Counted from the first letter of the stretch, positions 34,980 to 47,159 are shown. The stretch is DNA of 64,000 nt from Geosiphon pyriformis (GCA_016748015.1 JAAOMT010000786.1:628034-692033); one strand, 5' to 3'. Made by a program: numbers and translations. The notes: a model not told the origin generated them from the letters alone.

Positions 34980-37670
34980 GTTATTAAGTCTTAACTTATA
35001 TGATCCATTGCCTAGAATTTCGTAAATATAAAATAGTCCATCCTATTTATGTTCAAATTTTCTACTTTACTGTTTTTCAGCCTTTATTCTGTATAAGAGA
35101 ACTTTATTTTCAACTTTAAATTTGTTGGTAACTGGTGGCAGTTTGTTGTCATGTTTTTCTTTTTGTAGAGCTTGGAAGTGTTCAATATGAGTGACTGCTA
35201 TGTATCTTTTTTCTTTCAATGTACTAAGAAGTGTGTAAGCTTTTCTTTGGAGTGTTTTTTGAAAGTTTTTTTCATTGATTAGTTGCACTGGGTATGTTTC
35301 CACTGTGAAATTAATTGGTAATATTGCTGTCCTTCCATAAGTAAGATCAAATGGTGTGTGTTTTATAGTATCTTGTTTTAGTGTTCTGTATGCTAGTAAC
35401 ACTGATGGAATAAAAATATTCTATTTTTGCTCAAAATTTGTTGAGACTTTGGCTAATGATTCACATAATGTTCTGTTAAAATGTTCTACAAGTCTATTTG
35501 TTTGGGGGTGATAAGGTGATAAAAAAAGTCTTTTAACATTAAATTATTCACAAATTTCTTGTATTAGGTTGTTCACAAAATGTGTTCTTTAATCAGATAA
35601 AAGCTCAATTGGGCATTCATGTCTACAAATAATGTCTTCATAAATGAAATTTGCTACTGATTTTGCATTTGCTTTTTGAATGGCTCTAGCTTTAAGCCAT
35701 TTGGTGAGATAATCTACTGCAACTACAATATAGCAATTTTCTTGAATTGTGATAAGTAGTAGTCTGACTAAATCAATTCCAACTCTGTTAAAAAATTGTC
35801 CAACTTTGATTGAATTTAAAGGTTCTGTGGAGCAAGTTTTTTCTCTTCTTTGACAACTATCACAAGATTCTACATATTGTCAAATGTCTTTTTGCATGTG
35901 AGACCAAAAATAATGTTTAAGAGTTCTTTGGATTGTTCTATCTCTTCCCAAGTGTGCTGAAGATAGATCTGTGTACATGTTATATAGGATTGTTTTTATT
36001 CATTTTCTTGTACTAATCTGAATAATTGGTTTGGGTTTCTACAATTTTTGTAATAAATTTTGTTGTGATGTATGAAATATTGTCTGAATTGGTGTTGTAA
36101 TTAATGTTTTTTACTTGGAAACCAATTTTTTGGTATGGTAAAAGTTTCCAAATAGTTTTTAAGATTGTTGTAATTTCTGGGATCTATTATTGTTTTGTTG
36201 TTTTGTTGTTTTGTTGGTAGTAGTAAGTTATAGTAGATTTGTTAATAGTGTTAATTTTATCTTATTCTTAAAAGACTATTAACATTAGTGTGTAATTTTC
36301 TTGGTTTGTGGTGTACAATATATTTGTAATCTGCTAGAAAATCATTTCATTGAGACTGTTTGGCACTTTGTTTAGTTTTCTTTTTATTAAGCCATTTGAG
36401 ACCAATATTGTTAGTTATAATGTCAAATTCTTTTCCATCCTTCAAATATTGTTGAAAATGTTTAAGAGCCCAAATGACTGCAGCAGCTTTTAATTCAGTT
36501 GAGTCATATTTGAGTTCTGTTGGCTTGAGTGTTCTGCTAGCATAGGCAATGACTTGCTCCTGGCCATTTTCATCTAATTGTGATAGGATGGCACCAAAAG
36601 CTATGTGTGAAACATCAGTGGCTAGTTGGAACTATTTGTTAAAGTCTGGGTATGCAAAAACTGGAGCTGTTGTCAATTTTGTTTTAAGGGTTTCAAAAAC
36701 TTTCTGTTGTTCTTTAGTCTATTAATATGGCATGTTTTTGTTGGTAAGATAGTTAAGTAGTTTGGCAATTTCTAAGAATTTTTTTATGAATTTTCTATAG
36801 TAAGAGACTAATTCTACAAATTCTCATAGCTCTGTGGTATTTTTGGAAGTTTGAAAGTTTTTGACAACACTGATTGTTCCAGAATTTGGTTTGACTCCAT
36901 TTTTGCTAACAATGTGTCCAAAAAAGATTAAGCTTGTTTTTCCAAAGTGACATTTCTCAATGTTTAACTTTAATCCTGCTTTCCATAATCATTGAAAAAC
37001 TTCTCACAAGTGAATAAGATGAGCTTCAAAGCTTGGTAAGTATACATTAGTGTTATCAAGATAAACAACTATTAATTGCCATAAGAGTCCTTCATATACA
37101 ATATTCATGAGTTATTGAAATGTTGTTGGTGCATTGCAGAGTTCAAAAGACATAACATTGAAATTATAGTTCTCTTCTTAAGTAGTGAATGCTGTTTTGG
37201 ATCGATTTTTTGGGTCCATTTTGACTTGTTAGTATTTACTTTCCAAGTCTAAAGTTGAGAAGAACTTGGCTTTTTCTAAGGCATTCAGCATATCATCAAT
37301 TCTTGAAAGAAGGTAAGCATCTTCAATTGTCATGCTGTTGAGCTGATAATAATCTACACAGAATCTGATTTTTTCATTTTTCTTTTTAACAAGAACTATT
37401 GGTGAAGTCTAAAGACTTCTTGATGATTAAATCAATTCGTTATTAAGCATTCTTTGGATCTCTTCTCTGATAAATTGGTGGCTAGCAGGTAAAACTCGAT
37501 AGACTTGTTGTTGTTTTGGTGGAGCATCTCCTGTGTGGATCTAATATTGAACAATATCAGTTTTTCCAAGATTATTGTTGTCTTTTGCAAATATATCTGC
37601 AAATTCAGCTATCAATTGCTTCAATTGTTTTTGTTGTTGGGGTTCTAAGAGACCCATGTTGATTTAAGAG
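34980..37670 (-). pseudogene. Element C RT, RNase H and integrase
   Basis: RT about 37,050-37,670. The catalytic box reads YLDN at 37,052-37,063 instead of YLDD. RNase H about 36,400-36,800, with frameshifts and stops. Integrase about 34,990-36,000: the Cys pair CDSCQRR-like near 35,850, a V-G-I-D-L-V-R core near 35,770-35,800 and the LAYRTLKQDTIKHTPF / LTYGRTAILP segment at 35,067-35,402. This is one of the more damaged stretches of C, and only pieces can be translated without a stop. Confidence 0.75.
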
Positions 37671-39300
37671 AGTTTTTCTTCTAAAAAATGATAGTTTTCA
37701 GTGATAGGAATGATGTTTAGATTAGGTAATAGGGTATGTCTTACAATTTCGATGAAATTAGAGACAATTTGGAAGTTTTCATCTTGAAAGATATTGCTGT
37801 GTATGATTCTAATTTCTAATTTATTTAATAAGACAATAGAATAATTATTGGGGTTATAGAATGTAACTTGAAATTTTTTCATTCCTTTAGGAATATAAAC
37901 GTTTAGAATTGAAATTTCATGCTTTAAACAGATTTGTTCATTGGATTCAAAAATTTGTTGGGTAGTAGTGGGTTTTAAGCAAGTGTAAATTTCGTGATGT
38001 TTACCAAAAAGTGAAATGGTAATTGGTTGGAGAAGTTGAAGAATCTGGTGAGATTCATTCTGTACATTGAAAGCTATGTTTACTGGCACTGTAAATCGTC
38101 TAATTGAACCAAAACTTTGAGTTTTTTTTTCACTTTTTTCTAATTGTTCTCTGTTTTTAACTGATTATAAACCCGAAATGTTGATTAAGAGTAGGTAAAT
38201 TGCTTGGGCAATCTTTTCAGCATGTTCAATTATGAATGGTTTGTCTGTTTTATTCTGTAACATGATAGTAATGTTTCTAGTATATCCTGTATCTATGACT
38301 TCTCCTCTAACATTGATTTCTTTGCTTGCCAATAATGATCTGGATGCAATTTGAATCATTGCTCCAGGTGAAATTTTAAAAGTGATTCTGAGATTGATTT
38401 TTGTTAAAAACTTTGGTTGGAGAACCAAAGTATCTTTTTCTGAATATTTTAGATCATATTCAGCATCAATCTCATGTGCTTTTTCTGGTCTGATTTTTTG
38501 GCCATGGTTGTCAAAATATTTAAGTTGTAAGGGTGATTGATTTTCAAGAAGATAGATAAGGGTGGTTGGTAGTTCTTCTACCAGTTCAGATACTCCAAAT
38601 TCGATTTCATTTTCATCATTCTCATCTGGCAGGGGAATGCTAAGAGCATAACATTCTAAACACCATTGGTTATCACAAAGCATAACACATTCTTTATATA
38701 ATTGAATGTTTATTTGCTTTAATTATTAAATTTGAGTTTCTTTGGTTGGGTATGTATAACTTGCAATTTGGTGGTAGATTTCTACTTCATTTTCATAATC
38801 AAATCCAGCTAATTCCATAGTATACTCAATATATTTAGCTTTTTTTATTTGGCAGACATCTTTTTGAGTGGCTCTATTAATTAATGTCATTGCTAAGTCA
38901 AAAATTATTTCAGCATCATGAGAGTAGTAATAGAGTTTATTGAAGGCACTGTTGTATGCTGCATTAAATAGTGTTCCTCTTCTGACTTTTTCTGAAATTG
39001 ATAGAGCATATTGACATGTTTAATTACATACTCCTCCTCTCATTACAACATCAATCCAGTTGTATTCTTCTGATAGTATATCTCCACATGTGAGACAAGG
39101 AATGTTGTCTTATTTTCCACTTCTTTTTGGAGATCCAAATCGTTCTCTATGGCATGTTTTACAGAAATAGCAGGTGCAGATTTCATATTCCTTTTCTGGA
39201 GATATACAAGCTCCCATAGATAAAAGCTTCTTCTTGCAATCTTTGTATTTTAGTGAGATATATGATGGTTTTTTTCATGGTTCTGGTGTGGAATATCTAA
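37664..39300 (-). pseudogene. Element C Cys-rich module, dUTPase and linker
   Basis: Cys-rich region about 38,640-39,200 on the minus strand: CKTCHRERFGSPKRSGK, IPCLTCGDIL, W-I-D-V, TCQYALSISEKVRRG, then a helical stretch, and cluster 2 ECVMLCDNQWCLEC just before the acidic dUTPase leader. dUTPase, 38,050-38,683: motif 1 DAEYDLKY, motif 2 ASRSLLAS, motif 3 GEVIDTGYTRNITI, motif 4 EKIAQAIYLLL, stop, motif 5 decayed (SFGSIRR). The linker 37,664-38,089 has the same small-beta-domain look as in B (ISILNVYIPKGMKK). Confidence 0.78.
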
Positions 39301-39442
39301 CTTTCTTCTATCCTTTTGATTCTTCAAAAATCTTCTGTTCTGTTTCTTCAGCCCAATTGGATGTTGATCAAAGGGCTATGTAGGTTTCAGTAAGTGGTAT
39401 TTCCTTCTCTTTCTCAAATTCGAATACTGGAGCTTTTTCTGA

Positions 39443-40100
39443 TCATTTGTTGAAAGTACCACAGATTGCAGATACTATAATGTATTGTCTTTGGTATGAT
39501 ATTTTAAGTTCCTGAGTTTCCCAGTTTAAGTTTGCATTGACTTTAAGAAGCCAATTATTCCCAACAAGAGCTTGGTATTGGGGTGCATCCATGACTAGAA
39601 TTTTGACTGAAATGGTAATTTCATCAATAGTAAATGGGAAGTTATCAATTTCTTCTGCTGGAATTTTTTTCATGCCATCAGCTGTAACAATTACAGTCTG
39701 AGCTGGTTTGTCAACAGTTTTTTGAAGTTGCTGCATTAATTGGTAAGTGATAATACTTTTAGTGGATCCATTGTCTATGATTAATCAGATGGGTTTTCCC
39801 TCTACTGTAGTTTCAGTATACATGGCAGTGATAGCTTTTTGTTCATTAGCTGCTGTATTGCTAAGCAAGAATGGTAATTCATTTGCTTCAAATTTGAATG
39901 GAAATATATCTGAAAGGTTGGCATTTTGGACAATTTGAGCTGGTGAAATGGTATTGTTAGAAGGGTTTGATTTTGGTGCTGCAGTTTCACCTTCAAAAAG
40001 TGCAGTTTGTTGAAAATTCGATTCTTCTTGCATTGTTAAATAACTGGGTTGAATATGAAACTGAGTGGGTCTTTGTTAAACAAAATTTCGAAAAACTAGT
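39443..40100 (-). pseudogene. Element C protease
   Basis: Pieces at 39,443-39,736 and 39,785-40,033 join across a stop. The catalytic loop reads LIIDNGSTKSIITYQL, so D-S/T-G is D-N-G here and D-S-G in E. The distal part YQALVGNNWLLKVNANLNW matches B and E. Likely inactive. Confidence 0.75.
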
Positions 40101-40170
40101 TGATTATTGTAGTTAAATCTGTTGTTGTTTGTTAAAAAACGATTTTGTGGTGTGAATTGGTTTTGTTAGA

Positions 40171-41882
40171 TTAATCTTCTGACTGGTACTTAATATTGTT
40201 GAGTGGGTGGTGTCGGATATTGTTGAATTGGTAAAGGTTGTGGAGTTGGTTAATAGTAACTGTTTTGATTTTGTGGTCTTGGTGAATAATAAGTTGGTAA
40301 TAGAGATTGATAGTAAAATTGTTGTGGTAAAAGGTAATGTTAATTACTCCTGTTTTGTTGGTTTTTTTGCAATTTCCTACAATCTTGTTTCCAGTGTTCT
40401 GGAATTCTATAATAATAACAATTTTGAGATTGGTTGTTGAATGGTGATCCAAAGTTGTTTTGATTGCATTGTTGTGGTGGTTGATATCTTTGTAGTTATT
40501 GCTATTGTTGTTGTTGGTTTGTAAAGTAGCTTTCAATCTTTTTTGTGAGTTGGTCTATTTTTTTTTTAGCTGTTGAGCTGGTTTCTTCAATAGCTAAGTT
40601 GACAAGTTTGATGTGGTTTGCTTCTTCTATTGCCATTTCATAGTTTTTTGCATGTCTAATGGCAGTTGTTAAGTCTTCTGGAACATGTGGACAAACTTTT
40701 TTAATGAGTTTGTCTTTTAATCCTGCTATAAACTAATCCAAAATCTGGGCATTGGAATAGTATTTATTGGTTTTCAATTATCAAATTTGTCAAAAAAGTT
40801 TATTGAATCTTTCAAGATAAGTCATGACAGTTTCAGATGTTTCTTGTTTAATATTGTAAAAGCAGTTTCGGAAAGTAATAGAGATATTGTTGTTAGTGAA
40901 TTGTTGTAAGTAAACATCTTTGAATGCTTGCCAGTTCCCAAATGGTTCTTCTAAGTTTTCAAACCATTCTCTTGCAGTTTCTTGGAGAAAGTATGGGATT
41001 GCTTTGAGCATTCTTGCTGTATTCCAACTATTTGTATCTTCTGCTTTTTGAACTTTGTAAAGCCATTCTTGAGGGCTGATATTATTGTCTTTACTAGTGA
41101 ATTCTGAGATTTTTGCAATATAAGCAGTTGCTATTTCTTCTTTGTTTTCTGTAGTTTTTTTTTGTTCTGATTCAGTTTCTTCACTTTCCAAGTTTTTTGA
41201 ATGATTACTTTCATTTTTCTGTAAGTAATCAATAATATTGGTGCTTGTTAATATGGGTTTCTGTTGTTAAGTAGGACTTTTAGGTGACTGAAAATTTTTT
41301 AGTCTTAAGAAACAGATAAGTGGTGAATTTGGTGTTTGTGATTGAGCAAGTGAAATTGAAATAGTGTAATAGAAAGTGGTAATTTGACACTGGTTCCTTG
41401 TTCAGATGTTTACAAGTGTTTGGCAGTTGTCTTTGGTAGTATTGGTGTATTTGAAGTGGTTCTTGAATATTGTTTCACTTTTTGTTTGCCTTTGTTGCTT
41501 GTTTCTGTTTCTGATTTAAAGTCAAGAGAGTATTTGGACTGTACTGGGTATTTTTCTTCACAATACTCAATAATGTTAAAATTAAGTTTTTGGAAGTAGG
41601 TAGCAAGTGTTTCACTGTTCAGGTCTTCTGTTTCCAATTGTGAATAGTGTACTAAATTATTGTAGAGGTTGTTTTTGACTTCTGAGATGTTGTAGTTTCC
41701 AAAAAAAATAGTTGTTGATGCGATTTTCAATATATTGGTATAGTGATTTCTTGAAAATTTCAATTCCGTCTTGGATGTTGAATCTTTGCTTGCAGTGTGT
41801 ATAAATTGATTGATAATACTCTAGAGTTGTTGTGTCTGGTGTGGTTGCCACTTTGAAGTTGTTTTTGCTGTGTTGTTTTCGT
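40171..41882 (-). pseudogene. Element C gag
   Basis: The frame opens 15 bases from the LTR at 41,880-41,882 with ACG in the position where E has ATG (54,222-54,224); the following codons KTTQQ match E's ETTQQ. N-terminal domain 41,410-41,851 (TTLEYYQSIYTHCKQRFNIQ) with one frameshift. Capsid 40,790-41,191 (DNNISPQEWLYKVQKAED, AIPYFLQETAREWFENL, QQFTNNNISITFRNCFYNIK). Knuckle at 40,379-40,420 is CYYYRIPEHWKQDC, the second Cys now Tyr. A low-complexity Asn/Gln/Tyr tail follows. Confidence 0.8.
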
Positions 41883-41896
41883 GAGAAAGCACCAAA

Positions 41897-42868
41897 TGTT
41901 ACTGAAGGTTTTTGGTCTCTTTTCTTAAATATTGTTAATGTTGATTTGCTGTGAATTCACGTTCTTAGGAAGTAGTTGGACTTTCAGTAACTGAATTTAT
42001 CTTCAAATTATCTCCTATAATTTGAACTGCTGGGCTTATGAGTGAAATGGCCAATTCTGTGCCAGTTACTTTATGTAGTTATGTTGTAGTAAACATCAAC
42101 TCTTTTTCAGGAATTCTTCATCTGGAAGCTCACTAAAAATTGTGTAGTTACTTTGCTGTGAAAATCAACTCTTCTACAGGAATCTTGTCTGTAGGCTACC
42201 CTAATGATTATGATAAGAAAAGAAAAAAAAAATAAAAGAAATGTAAAAGAAATAGAATTCTGTCAAGGGAAACGTTTTCTATCCAGGTCTGGAGTCACTA
42301 ACAGTTTATTGAAATTGGTAGCTAATTAATTTCAAAACATTAGTTGTGTTGAGGGAATTTCAAGTGTAATAATTTAAGAATTTGGTTTTCGAATATTTAA
42401 TTTTTATTTGATTTTATAAAAGGTGATTTGTTTTAATTAAAATATCTAATGTAAGATACTATAGTAAAATACTATGAGAAAATACATTTTTTTGAAGAGA
42501 GAAGCTCTTCTTTTATACAACTTGTTGTAGTACTAGTCTTTAAACTTGCACTTTTCTTTTTGCTACAATTTGAGTAAACTAAAGATACATTTCGGCAAAC
42601 TACAAATTATTTTACTGAACTATTGATTATTTCGGCCAATTTTCATTAATTTCGGCGAATTTTAACTATGTTAAATAGTTCAGGGTATTGTGTAATTTGA
42701 TCATCTTAATTTCTAGAGTACAAATCGGATTATTGATTGAGTAATGATTTTTGATAATTTGATTAAATAATAAGTAATAATCGAAATAATAATAATATAT
42801 GCTAATTAATAATAGAAATTATAAGAGTAATTTCATGCTAATTAATAGCTAAAATTCTACTGGTAACA
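41897..42868 (-). repeat. Element C 5' LTR
   Basis: 972 bp, TGTTAC...GTAACA. Contains the 20-bp array at 42,590-42,669. Internal side followed (minus strand) by TTTGGTGCTTTC, the primer-site candidate. Confidence 0.92.
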
Positions 42869-43925
42869 GTGTTGTCTTCTTTGCCAGAAAATTTTTCTAG
42901 CTTTGTGATGGGTGTGTATGCCATTTGTATGATCAGTTGTTAGTATAGTGGTTGAAATTGTTGTTGTGGCTGTTGAATTGGCTGCTGTGGTTGTTGAGAT
43001 GGTTGAAGCAGTTGTTGAATCAGTTCAATAACTGGTTCAATTGATGGCTGATTGATAATGACTACTGGAGGTAAGTTTTGTTGATAAATTGTTTTGGAGT
43101 TTGGATTGTTTTAAGCTTGTTGGGTTTAAATGTTTGGAGTTTCAACTTCTGGATTTTCTAGGATCAGGTTTTGATAAGTAAATTCCTGATCCTCACTTTC
43201 TTCTTCTTTTGATTCTGGTACTTCTCACGAACTTGTAGTTCCAAAATCTGGTTGAGGTGGCAGTGATCAAAATCCTGATGGCATTGGTGATCACAATTTA
43301 AATCCTTCAAAATATTTACCATATGGTCCTAATAATTCTGCTCTTATTTGTTTATTTTGGAATGAGAATCATTCAAAGGTTGATGTCACATTTGATATGG
43401 ATGTATCTACTAAGGAGATATTGATAGCACTTCCTAATATATAATAGTATGATGAGTTGGTTGGAGATTCAACTCTGGTTTTCTTCTAAGTAGGTGGTTG
43501 TATCTTTTTGGGTGTTACCACTGGTGTTTGCAATCTTTCTTTGTCTCTGTCTGCATAGGTAATAGAGAATTGTTGTTAGGTGTACCTTTTAATAGTTTAA
43601 TTGATTTCCTTGATAATTGGTGTAAAACTGTAGTTTTTTGGTAAGCTGGTATGTTGAAACAATTCTGTATAGAAATTTTCTCTTGCAGATTTAATGTTAA
43701 CTGTTTCTCCTAAGCAGTCTGTGATTTTATTATTGATGTAAAAGTTAAAGACTGATTCTGCTGGGAAATAGTTGTTGTTTAATTCTAACTGTTGGCTGTA
43801 CTGTTGAAACAAGGATTTGGCAAATCTTAAGTGGTTTGCTTCTATGATTTCTGATTTTGCCACTTTTGGATGATTGTTGTTAGTGCTGGTTTTTTGTAGG
43901 ATTATACCTCACAAGGAGCACTAAA
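42869..43925 (-). pseudogene. Element A gag N-terminal segment
   Basis: Minus strand from the 5' LTR to the C junction. 43,597-43,863 encodes VAKSEIIEANHLRFAKSLFQ-type N-terminal domain, the counterpart of B's 20,341-20,718. A Pro/Gln-rich linker (42,960-43,140) follows, then the capsid start (LEKFSGKED-like) ending where C is inserted. The primer-site candidate TTTAGTGCTCCTTGTGAGG is next to the LTR. Several stops. Confidence 0.8.
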
Positions 43926-44749
43926 TGTTACAGATAATTATTTGGGGTCTTAAAACAAATAACAAACCCATAACTTAATGCTCAATTGATGATGTTGGTT
44001 TCTAAAGATATTATTATCTGAAGGTTTTGGTTGAGTCCTTGGTATAATAGAAAGAAATTCAATAGTTGTTTATTCATAGCTTCCCAGAATTGCAATTCTG
44101 TCAATTTCTTTCTTTAGCTTAATGGTTGGTACTTCTCTGGTAAGTAATCTGTAATTTCTTTACATGCTCTACCCACTCACAGGGGTCTTTTACCAGGCAA
44201 TTTTTGATGTCAATAACTCAGCACTTTAATTTTTTAATCAATTAGTACACAACAAAAAAAATAAAAAAAATAAAAAAATAAGCCAAGACAATAAAAATTA
44301 GTATCCCATCAATAGCCATAATTAAGAGCTATTGTTCCAATGTAGTTAAGTATTAATTTTTATTAACATAAAGTGTTGATATGAAAGAGTGGATTTGAGA
44401 TAATAAATAATTATTTATTTGATATTTGTGATGTAAAAGGTTGCTTAAATCAAATCTAAACTGCAAGGTCTGTCTTTTCTATTTCTAATGCTATTAATAT
44501 ATATACATAATTGAGATTCCTTAATTCCTCAATTCTTTACACCAGAAATTTTGGGATTTCTAGAATCCTGCAATTCCTTTGAGAAGAATTCTGGAATTCT
44601 GGAATTTTGCAATTTCTTGTATGAAAATTCTGAAATTTCTTGAATTTTGCAATTCTTTTGAGAAAAATTTTGGAATTCCACATTTACTATGGCTACTTCT
44701 GATTGGCTAATTTATATGCTAATATACTTCCTATATTCTATAAGTAACA
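43926..44749 (-). repeat. Element A 5' LTR
   Basis: 824 bp, TGTTACAG...AGTAACA in plus reading. TATA at 44,498-44,505. The AATTC repeat array at 44,521-44,690 is about 70 bases longer than the one in the 3' LTR, which accounts for most of the length difference. Confidence 0.88.
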
Positions 44750-45136
44750 ATAGCTATTAACAGAATACTAATTTCTTATTTTTTTATTTTTTTTTATTTT
44801 TTTTTGTTTTATTTTTTTGTTATTTACTAAATAATTAAAAAAAATTCAGTGTTAAGTAATTGATATTAAAGATAGCCTGGTAAAAAATCTGAGAATAAGA
44901 ATAAAAATTTAAGAATAGCTTACCAGAAAGACACAACTGTTAAAATAAACTGGCTATTATGCTGAAAAAAAAATTTATAAAAGAAACTATTAATTAAATC
45001 TTTGTTTATTATACAAAAAATTTAACCAAAACTTTCAAACTTTAAAACCTTTAGATATTACCAACATAACCAACTATTGAGCACCAAATTATGGGTTTGT
45101 TATTTGTTCTAACATTCCAAATAATCACCTGTAATA
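44750..45136 (+). repeat. Old LTR D, right part
   Basis: Resumes LTR D after element A: CTATTAACAGAATACTAATT parallels CTATTGACAGAATACTAATC of B's LTR. A T-rich run, GATAGCCTGGTAAAA and TGAGCACCAAATTATGGG-type sequence follow, ending CACCTGTAATAA, a decayed CACCTGTAACA. Whether D was solo or had an internal region cannot be told. Confidence 0.75.
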
Positions 45137-45335
45137 ATATTTTCAAAAAAACCAGCAGTGCTAATTTTTATACCAGTAATACTTAAATTGCTTAAAAACT
45201 GTTAATATAAACAAAAAAACAAATTACATTAAGATTTTAATTGAATTAAACTGAACCAAACTTTAGATGTTGTTTAAATTCAGTTCAAATTATGAACCAA
45301 ACTTGAATTGAATCAATTTTTTAAAGTAGGTTCAG
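45137..45335 (+). mobile_element. Probable left subterminal region of the decayed hAT element
   Basis: Contains GAACCAAACTTGAATTGAA and related words that recur in inverted form right of element E (55,226-55,320) and near 58,380-58,580. Interpreted as hAT subterminal repeats cut by E. No coding sequence. Confidence 0.45.
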
Positions 45336-46322
45336 TATTACCGGAGGTTTTTGGTCTCTTCTTAGCTCTTGTATGTTTGTTGTAATGCTGTTAATTCACA
45401 ATTATGGGAAGTGTTTGAACCTCCAATAACTGAATTTATCTTCAAATTATCTCCTATAATTTGAACTGTTGGGTTTATAAGTGGAATGGCCAATTCCGTG
45501 CCAGTTACATTGTATAGTTATGTTGTAATAAACATCAACTCTTTCCCAGAAATTGCTCATCTGGAAGCTTACTAAAAATGTGTAGTTACTTTGCTGTGAA
45601 AGTCAACTCTTTTACAGGAATTCTTGTCTGTAGGCTACCCAAATAATTTATAATAAGAAAAAAAAGAGAATAAAAGAAATGTAAAAGAAAAAGTAAAACT
45701 TGATGATTTATGGAAGTCATTTCAGATCCAGGTCTGGAAATGCTTTAACAGTCTATTGAAATTGGTAGCTAATCAATTTCAAACTGTTAGTAGGAATTGG
45801 TTAATTTCAAGGAAAATAATTTAAGAATTTGGCTTTTCAAATTTATTTGATATTTATTTTGTTTTTGTGTGTAAAGAATAATTTTAATTATTAAATCTGA
45901 AGTAAGATACATTTTCTCAAAGAGAAAAGCTCTTCTTTTATATAACTTGTCATAATACTATTTTATGAACTTGAATTTTGCTCTTTTCTATAATTTTGCT
46001 AAACTAAAGATATATTTCTGCAAACTACAAGTTATTTCTGCAAACTATTAGATATTTTGGTAAACTATCAATTATTTCGGCAAATTTCTACAAATTTTGG
46101 TGAACTTTTGAATGTTACATATTTCAGGGTATTACATGATTGATCATCGCACTTAGATTATATTTGTGTTATGTACAAATTGGGTTATTAATTAAATGAT
46201 AATTTCAGACATTTTGCTAATGTAATAAGTAATAATTTGAAACGATAATATATGCTAATTAATGATAAGATTTATAAGGGTAATTTCATGTTAAACAATA
46301 TCTCTAATTTTGTCTGGTAACA
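45336..46322 (-). repeat. Element E 3' LTR
   Basis: 987 bp, starting TATTACC (from TGTTACC) and ending GGTAACA. A five-unit 20-bp array lies at 46,015-46,114. The polypurine tract (AGAAGGAGGTTA on the minus strand) abuts at about 46,323-46,336. Confidence 0.93.
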
Positions 46323-47010
46323 TAACCTCCTTCTCAAGACTGAGCTCCGTCAAAGTCCAAGTACTGTCTGTAATTTCCAGATAATAATCCAAAATTATTG
46401 AAGAAATTTGGTCTGAAAATTGTTAAAATTTCAGTTCTGTGAGCTTTCCAATGTATTGAATCTTCAAAGGCTGTAAAATTGGGTTTTGTAGGACGTTTTC
46501 ACAGGTATGGAATAGGTTATAAAGTCAAAGAGCAGCTCTTAGTTTATAATAAGTGTTTGTAGATCCAGCTGTTGTCTTGAATTCATTGTGGAGTTGTTTT
46601 CGAATAGCTTCTTTTGTGAGGTTTGCTGCTGTAAGCTCCTGTTTTTGTTCATGAAGTGTTTTTTCAATGTAGAAATATCTATATATTGGAGTATAGTCGT
46701 AGTTTTTTTTATTAAGACACAGTTGAAGTTTTTGTTGAATAGTAGCATTCGGTGGAATACTAATAAGAGTGAGCATTAAGTTTTCTTTTAAAGCAAGCTT
46801 TAGAAGTTCTGGCAGGTGAATTCCAGAATAACTTCTTGTGTTTTTCTTATACGGGTGATATTTTTGTGCATTTGGGGCTAAATTTGTAACTATTTCTGTT
46901 TGGGTATAATTAATGTGGTTTCCAGTAACAGTAATAGATAATTCGGGTATTGTTTTTAAAGCTAACATTAGTTTTTAAGATAATTGTTAAATGTTTTGAA
47001 AAATAGACAT
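46291..47010 (-). pseudogene. Element E 3' ORF (unknown function)
   Basis: Starts at the ATG of 47,008-47,010 (MSIFQNI), with two early stops. The main open part is 46,525-46,968 (LALKTIPELSITVTGN, YHPYKKNTRSYSG, TTAGSTNTYYKLRAAL), continuing ...IQYIGKLTELKFQQF...QISSIILDYYLE. It crosses the polypurine tract as LEKEVMLPDKIRDIV and ends at 46,291, 32 bases inside the LTR. Homologous to the C ORF and, in its last third, to the B domain. Separated from integrase by about 150-200 bases with stops, unlike B where it is in the pol frame. Function unknown; mostly helical, no membrane segment. Confidence 0.62.
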
Positions 47011-47159
47011 TATAAGAGATTTGAAAATAAAAGAAAATTATTTTTGGTGTATGGGTTTTTATGTTATTTTTGTTTTGTTTTTGTGAGATTGTTTCTAAAT
47101 TATAATGATATAACTATAATAATAAATTTAAATTAAGTGTTCAAGTTGGGAGGTTGTTC

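Larger units (their letters stand above)
32980..42868 (-). mobile_element. Ty3/Gypsy element C, complete but inactivated
   Basis: 9,889 bp with two 972-bp LTRs (TGTTAC...GTAACA in plus reading), inserted in the same orientation inside element A's capsid gene. Flanks are GCAT (32,976-32,979) and GTGT (42,869-42,872): an expected 4-bp duplication that has diverged by two transitions. Coding order on the minus strand: gag, protease, Cys-rich, dUTPase, RT, RNase H, integrase, 3' ORF. Closely related to E (shared LTR blocks and proteins) and more distant from A/B. It is more decayed than E. Confidence 0.92.
14823..44749 (-). mobile_element. Ty3/Gypsy element A, split in three by B and C
   Basis: Minus-strand LTR retrotransposon whose own sequence is 14,823-19,410 + 29,553-32,979 + 42,869-44,749, about 9.9 kb once the insertions are left out. 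LTRs are at 43,926-44,749 (5') and 14,823-15,572 (3'). Segment order on the minus strand: gag N-terminus; [C]; capsid, knuckle, protease, Cys-rich module, dUTPase; [B]; linker, RT, RNase H, integrase, 3' extra region. It shares its domain plan and much sequence with B. Its LTRs differ in length (824 vs about 750 bp) and its coding region is heavily broken, so it is the oldest Gypsy element after LTR D. Confidence 0.9.

Noticed and set aside
44750-45136. A second complete retrotransposon starting after element A
   Set aside because: Only LTR-like sequence is present; it is the continuation of LTR D from 14,822 and no internal coding region follows.
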